A stretch of 64,000 nucleotides of DNA, taken from positions 376,001 to 440,000 of the forward strand of contig JAOTOL010001546.1 of the NCBI GenBank assembly GCA_034440575.1, read 5' to 3'. The DNA is from Imbricaverruca yamaguchii. Lineage: Eukaryota; Arthropoda; Thecostraca; Neoverrucidae. Within the stretch, counting starts at the first letter, position 1, and each line of letters begins with the position of its first letter. This document shows, one piece after another, positions 60,630-64,000 of the stretch. The notes under the pieces were generated by a model. That model was not told where the DNA came from, did no database searches, and saw nothing but the letters and a program-made list of their open reading frames with translations. Made by a program: the position numbers and the translations under genes.

Positions 60630-61290
60630 CGCGGCGCGTCTCGTGGTCGATGGGTCACGGCTGGCTCTGAGGCTCCCGTGACGCTCCGTGGCTGGTTGGA
60701 GACAGCGGCGCGGCTCGTGGTCGATGGGTCACGGCTGGCTCTGAGGCTCCCGTGACGCTCCGTGGCCGGTTGGAGACAGCGGCGCGGCTCGTGGTCGATG
60801 GGTCACGGCTGGCTCTGAGGCTGCTGTGACGCTCCGTGGCTGGTTGGAGACAGCGGCGCGGCTCGTGGTCGATGGGTCACGGCTGGCTCTGAGGCTGCTG
60901 TGACGCTCCGTGGCTGGTTGGAGACAGCGGCGCGGCTCGTGGTCGATGGGTCACGGCTGGCTCTGAGGCTGCTGTGACGCTCCGTGGCTGGTTGGAGACA
61001 GCGGCGCGGCTCGTGGTCGGTGGGTCACGGCTGGCTCTGAGGCTCCCGTGACGCTCCGTGGCTGGTTGGAGACAGCGGCGCGGCTCGTGGTCGATGGGTC
61101 ACGGCTGGCTCTGAGGCTCCCGTGACGCTCCGTGGCTGGTTGGAGACAGCGGCGCGGCTCGTGGTCGATGAGTCACGGCTGGCTCTGAGGCTCCCGTGAC
61201 GCTCCGTGGCTGGTTGGAGACAGCGGCGCGGCTCGTGGTCGATGGGTCACGGCTGGCTCTGAGGCTGCCGTAACACTCCGTGGCTGGTCT
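60630..61290. repeat. 74-bp minisatellite, about 9 copies
   Basis: The unit contains ggctggttggagacagcggc, tcgtggtcgatgggtcacgg and ctctgaggctcccgtgacgc. The period is 74 bp (60691 and 60765). Variants are ccc/gct before gtgacg, and gatggg/ggtggg/gatgag. Confidence 0.96.
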
Positions 61291-61959
61291 CTGCCTGGCT
61301 TCCTGAGAAGGGTCGGGTATTTGTTTGTATCCGCACCAGCTGCCGGACGCCAGGCTGGCCACTGACGAGAGAGCCAACTTCAGATATGGTGTCGGACATT
61401 GCATTCGCGCCGGCACGGGTGGACACAAGTGCTCTGGCCTAATCGCTGGCGTACACAGGAATTGTTGCTGAATGAGTTGTTGCACGTGAAGTGGATGACT
61501 TGAACTGACGCTAGGCGCATGGAACACATCAAATTAATCACACTGACAAAAACAGACATCCCACGAGACTTAAAGCTCGTCGCACAACGGTAGCACAGCC
61601 AACACTTGCAGATGGTCAGGACACAACAGGACAATTGTAGGCATGCAATACCACACTATGCACAGGGCACATCCTTTGCACCCCGCTGCTTTGGGGTAGA
61701 ATTGACGCACAAAGCAATCAATCAGAGTTTGCTGTCACACGGAAAGTATCGCCTTCTCGCTTGCCTTTCTGCCCAGCATTAAGCACCCATAAACTATCTA
61801 TTTTCACTTTAGAAATTCCCATTCGAGAAGTTGAGCAGGAACACTGTAGCACAACATGAAGGCAGCACGCACCGGGGACGTCGTTTTGTATGCATTTGGT
61901 AGGTCCCAAATCCCACAAATGTATTCTGAACCTCACGAGTTGTGGGAATATCCGAGCCT
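61291..61959. other. Single-copy spacer
   Basis: Small frames only; nothing recognised. Confidence 0.4.
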
Positions 61960-62590
61960 ATGATACTCAAAAACTCCTATGGTTGAAACACGTAGTGCTC
62001 TAATCATACAGTTACTTAGAATATATGATGTCCAAGACCTATAATGTTTCAAAACATAATGCTGCATGTGCATGATCATATCGCGCGGATATTGTTGGGC
62101 TATGGCGGAGAAATGGAGAGAACCGCAAGGCCGACTGCGGCATGCGGTCAACTGATATTATAAGCCTGGAACTTCATACGCTTTCAACACAATATATTCG
62201 GTACATTATTATGGGCTTGGAGCATTGTTGGTTTTGAAGCATTAGATGCATTGAAGCTCGATATTATTGGTGATGACGCGTGGTAAGGTTTGAGCTCTGT
62301 AAGTCCTTAAAAACAATCATAGGCTTTAAGCATTGCTGGATTCGGGAACTCTCATGGGAAGTAACATTAGAGGTTGTGAAGCATCGTTGACTGTGGACAT
62401 TATATATACTGAACGGCTATTCGTTTCAACATTACATGGGTTCAGAGTAATAGTTGTTGAGCATTGTAGGTCTTCAGCGTTTAGAGACCTCTTAGACCTC
62501 CTAGAGACCTCTTAATGGTTCTGAAGTACGATAGGTTTGCGTCATTATAGGCTTTGAAAATTACAGGTTCTGAAATCTCCTGGAATTTTG
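61960..62590. repeat. Strongly eroded AT-rich minisatellite
   Basis: Words such as attatgggcttggagcattg, ttggttttgaagcattag, ataggctttaagcattgctg, ttgttgagcattgtaggtct and cattataggctttgaaaatt recur at intervals of about 17-25 bp or multiples. A compact ancestral unit like cattataggctttgaag would explain them. I infer an old decayed array. Confidence 0.55.
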
Positions 62591-63319
62591 TCGTGCTCAT
62601 TAAACGCAAAATTTGTACTGAATTCTTAGATTTCATAATTTGTACATGTTGGCAATTAATAGTTATCAAGGTATATGAAGACATTTTAAATGGGAAATTA
62701 TTTTGAAACCGAGAAAGGGACCCTTGCTCGTATTTAAATAATGATGGCTTTCGTAAATACATACATAAAAACCGTGGGTCCAGTTTTTCGTTAGAAAAAT
62801 GCTTTTATGATGTCCGATGTCAATTGTGTGAAATCGATATTTATTTCTTTGGAACAAGAGAGCTTTTGAAGACTTAAACAATTAAAGTTCAAGTACCTGT
62901 ATTTCAATATCTACGCGGAGTCATTTCACCAAGAACGAATACCAAATTTATTCAAATATTTCTTGTTGACGCCACCAACAAAAACGAATAGAAAAATTAA
63001 TCTGTATTACTATACATGTTTTTTTTTTGTTGGGGCGTTTTTTCTCTTCTTTTTTGTTAGTCTGGAACATTTGCCATATCGATGTTATATACCATGAGTG
63101 TAAACAGTGAGTTTCTTGCATATCTGTGATCTCCCAAAGAGTTGTGAGGGAAGAAGTCAGATAAGCTTCGATAAGTCCAGCCCATACATTTTTCCGATTT
63201 GCCCTCATGTTGTTCCCTCCCACACCAAAAATATATTGGAAAAGTGTGGAGGAAAGGTATTTTTGGTGTCATAATAAGTCATGAATCATAAAGCAAACCT
63301 GTGAAGAAAAAAACGCAAC
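62591..63319. other. AT-rich single-copy DNA
   Basis: No gene or repeat recognised. Confidence 0.45.
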
Positions 63320-63455
63320 GAATTGTTGGATCGCCTAACACATACCGATGTTGAGTCGCCTAGTGATTACGTATGTTGGATCATATAATATCTACAGATG
63401 CTGGTTCATTTGATTAACTGATACTGATGATTAATCATTTAATCTGCTGATACTG
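63320..63455. repeat. Eroded minisatellite, about 38-bp spacing
   Basis: gttggatcgcctaacacata, gttgagtcgcctagtgatta, gttggatcatataatatcta and gctggttcatttgattaact recur every 35-38 bp with heavy divergence. Confidence 0.6.
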
Positions 63456-63843
63456 CATGGCCTAAGACTTCCATATCTAAAGCATAGTTAGTGGTTAATG
63501 TGCTCATACACGTATCATTTATCAGAACTGACCAATTTCGTATCACATCGTGATCACGAAACAATCTTAGCCCGTTTGTGTTACTCCTGTATAAATTTTC
63601 AACAACCTCGCAATGATTTCTATTGCTCAGCACACTGCTGGAACGTGACTGGGATTGTCGAGAACCTGATGTGCTGTGCAAACTGCATTATAATATTCCA
63701 GGCATATTATGCTATACATTTAATATAGCATCACAGAAATAGCCTGAATCTATAATTGATACTTCACTTGTATAATCTTGCAACCACAATTTCATGACTT
63801 TATTGACAAATATACTATACACCTTAAGAGGAGCTCTCACATG

Positions 63844-64000
<157 letters not shown>

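Overview
The window is eukaryotic nuclear DNA, most likely from an arthropod or other invertebrate; a crustacean such as a barnacle is a guess. It shows no operons, no ribosome-binding sites, and no intact prokaryotic or viral genes. Base composition swings between AT-rich single-copy stretches and GC-rich tandem arrays. There is a decayed Tc1/mariner-type transposase, one MITE-like inverted-repeat element and one long imperfect foldback. Only one convincing protein-coding segment was found. Nearly all long open frames elsewhere are by-products of stop-free tandem repeats that stay open on several frames or on both strands.

Layout: 0-8.5 kb holds a 29-bp array at the left edge, a 53-bp array with higher-order structure, AT-rich single-copy DNA, a 24-bp array, a 12-bp G-rich array and its eroded continuation. 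8.4-10.7 kb holds a perfect RFX-type X-box palindrome, the transposase relic and a 32-bp array of about 44 units that starts where the transposase homology stops. 13-20.2 kb is very repeat-dense: 17-bp array, 190-bp foldback, GC array, 43-bp array, 14-bp and 12-bp arrays, about 870 bp of alternating purine-pyrimidine repeat, then 20-, 47- and 28/31-bp arrays. 21-32 kb holds (TCTCGC)n, 6-, 14-, 39- (2.3 kb), 51-, 19-, 63- and 58-bp arrays. 33-39.8 kb holds a GTGTGCA-type array, 35-bp, 30-bp (1.8 kb), 68-bp and second 35-bp arrays, and (CCGT/CCGC)n. 40-53 kb is mostly single-copy with smaller arrays, the largest a 14/22-bp composite at 49.6-50.3 kb. 53.3-53.9 kb is the MITE-like element.

The one real gene candidate is on the minus strand at 57186-58970. 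It encodes a lysine-, alanine- and arginine-rich, probably nuclear protein of at least 595 residues. It appears to end at a splice donor, so more exons would lie to the left. Its family is not certain; a chromatin protein of the BAHCC1/TNRC18/winged-eye type is a tentative idea. The right end (60.6-64 kb) has a 74-bp array, eroded AT-rich repeats and a (CT)n tract running off the window.

The main theme is minisatellite birth and decay: about 40 unrelated tandem families, from perfect to barely recognisable, side by side in 64 kb. No CRISPR array, rRNA or tRNA gene was found.
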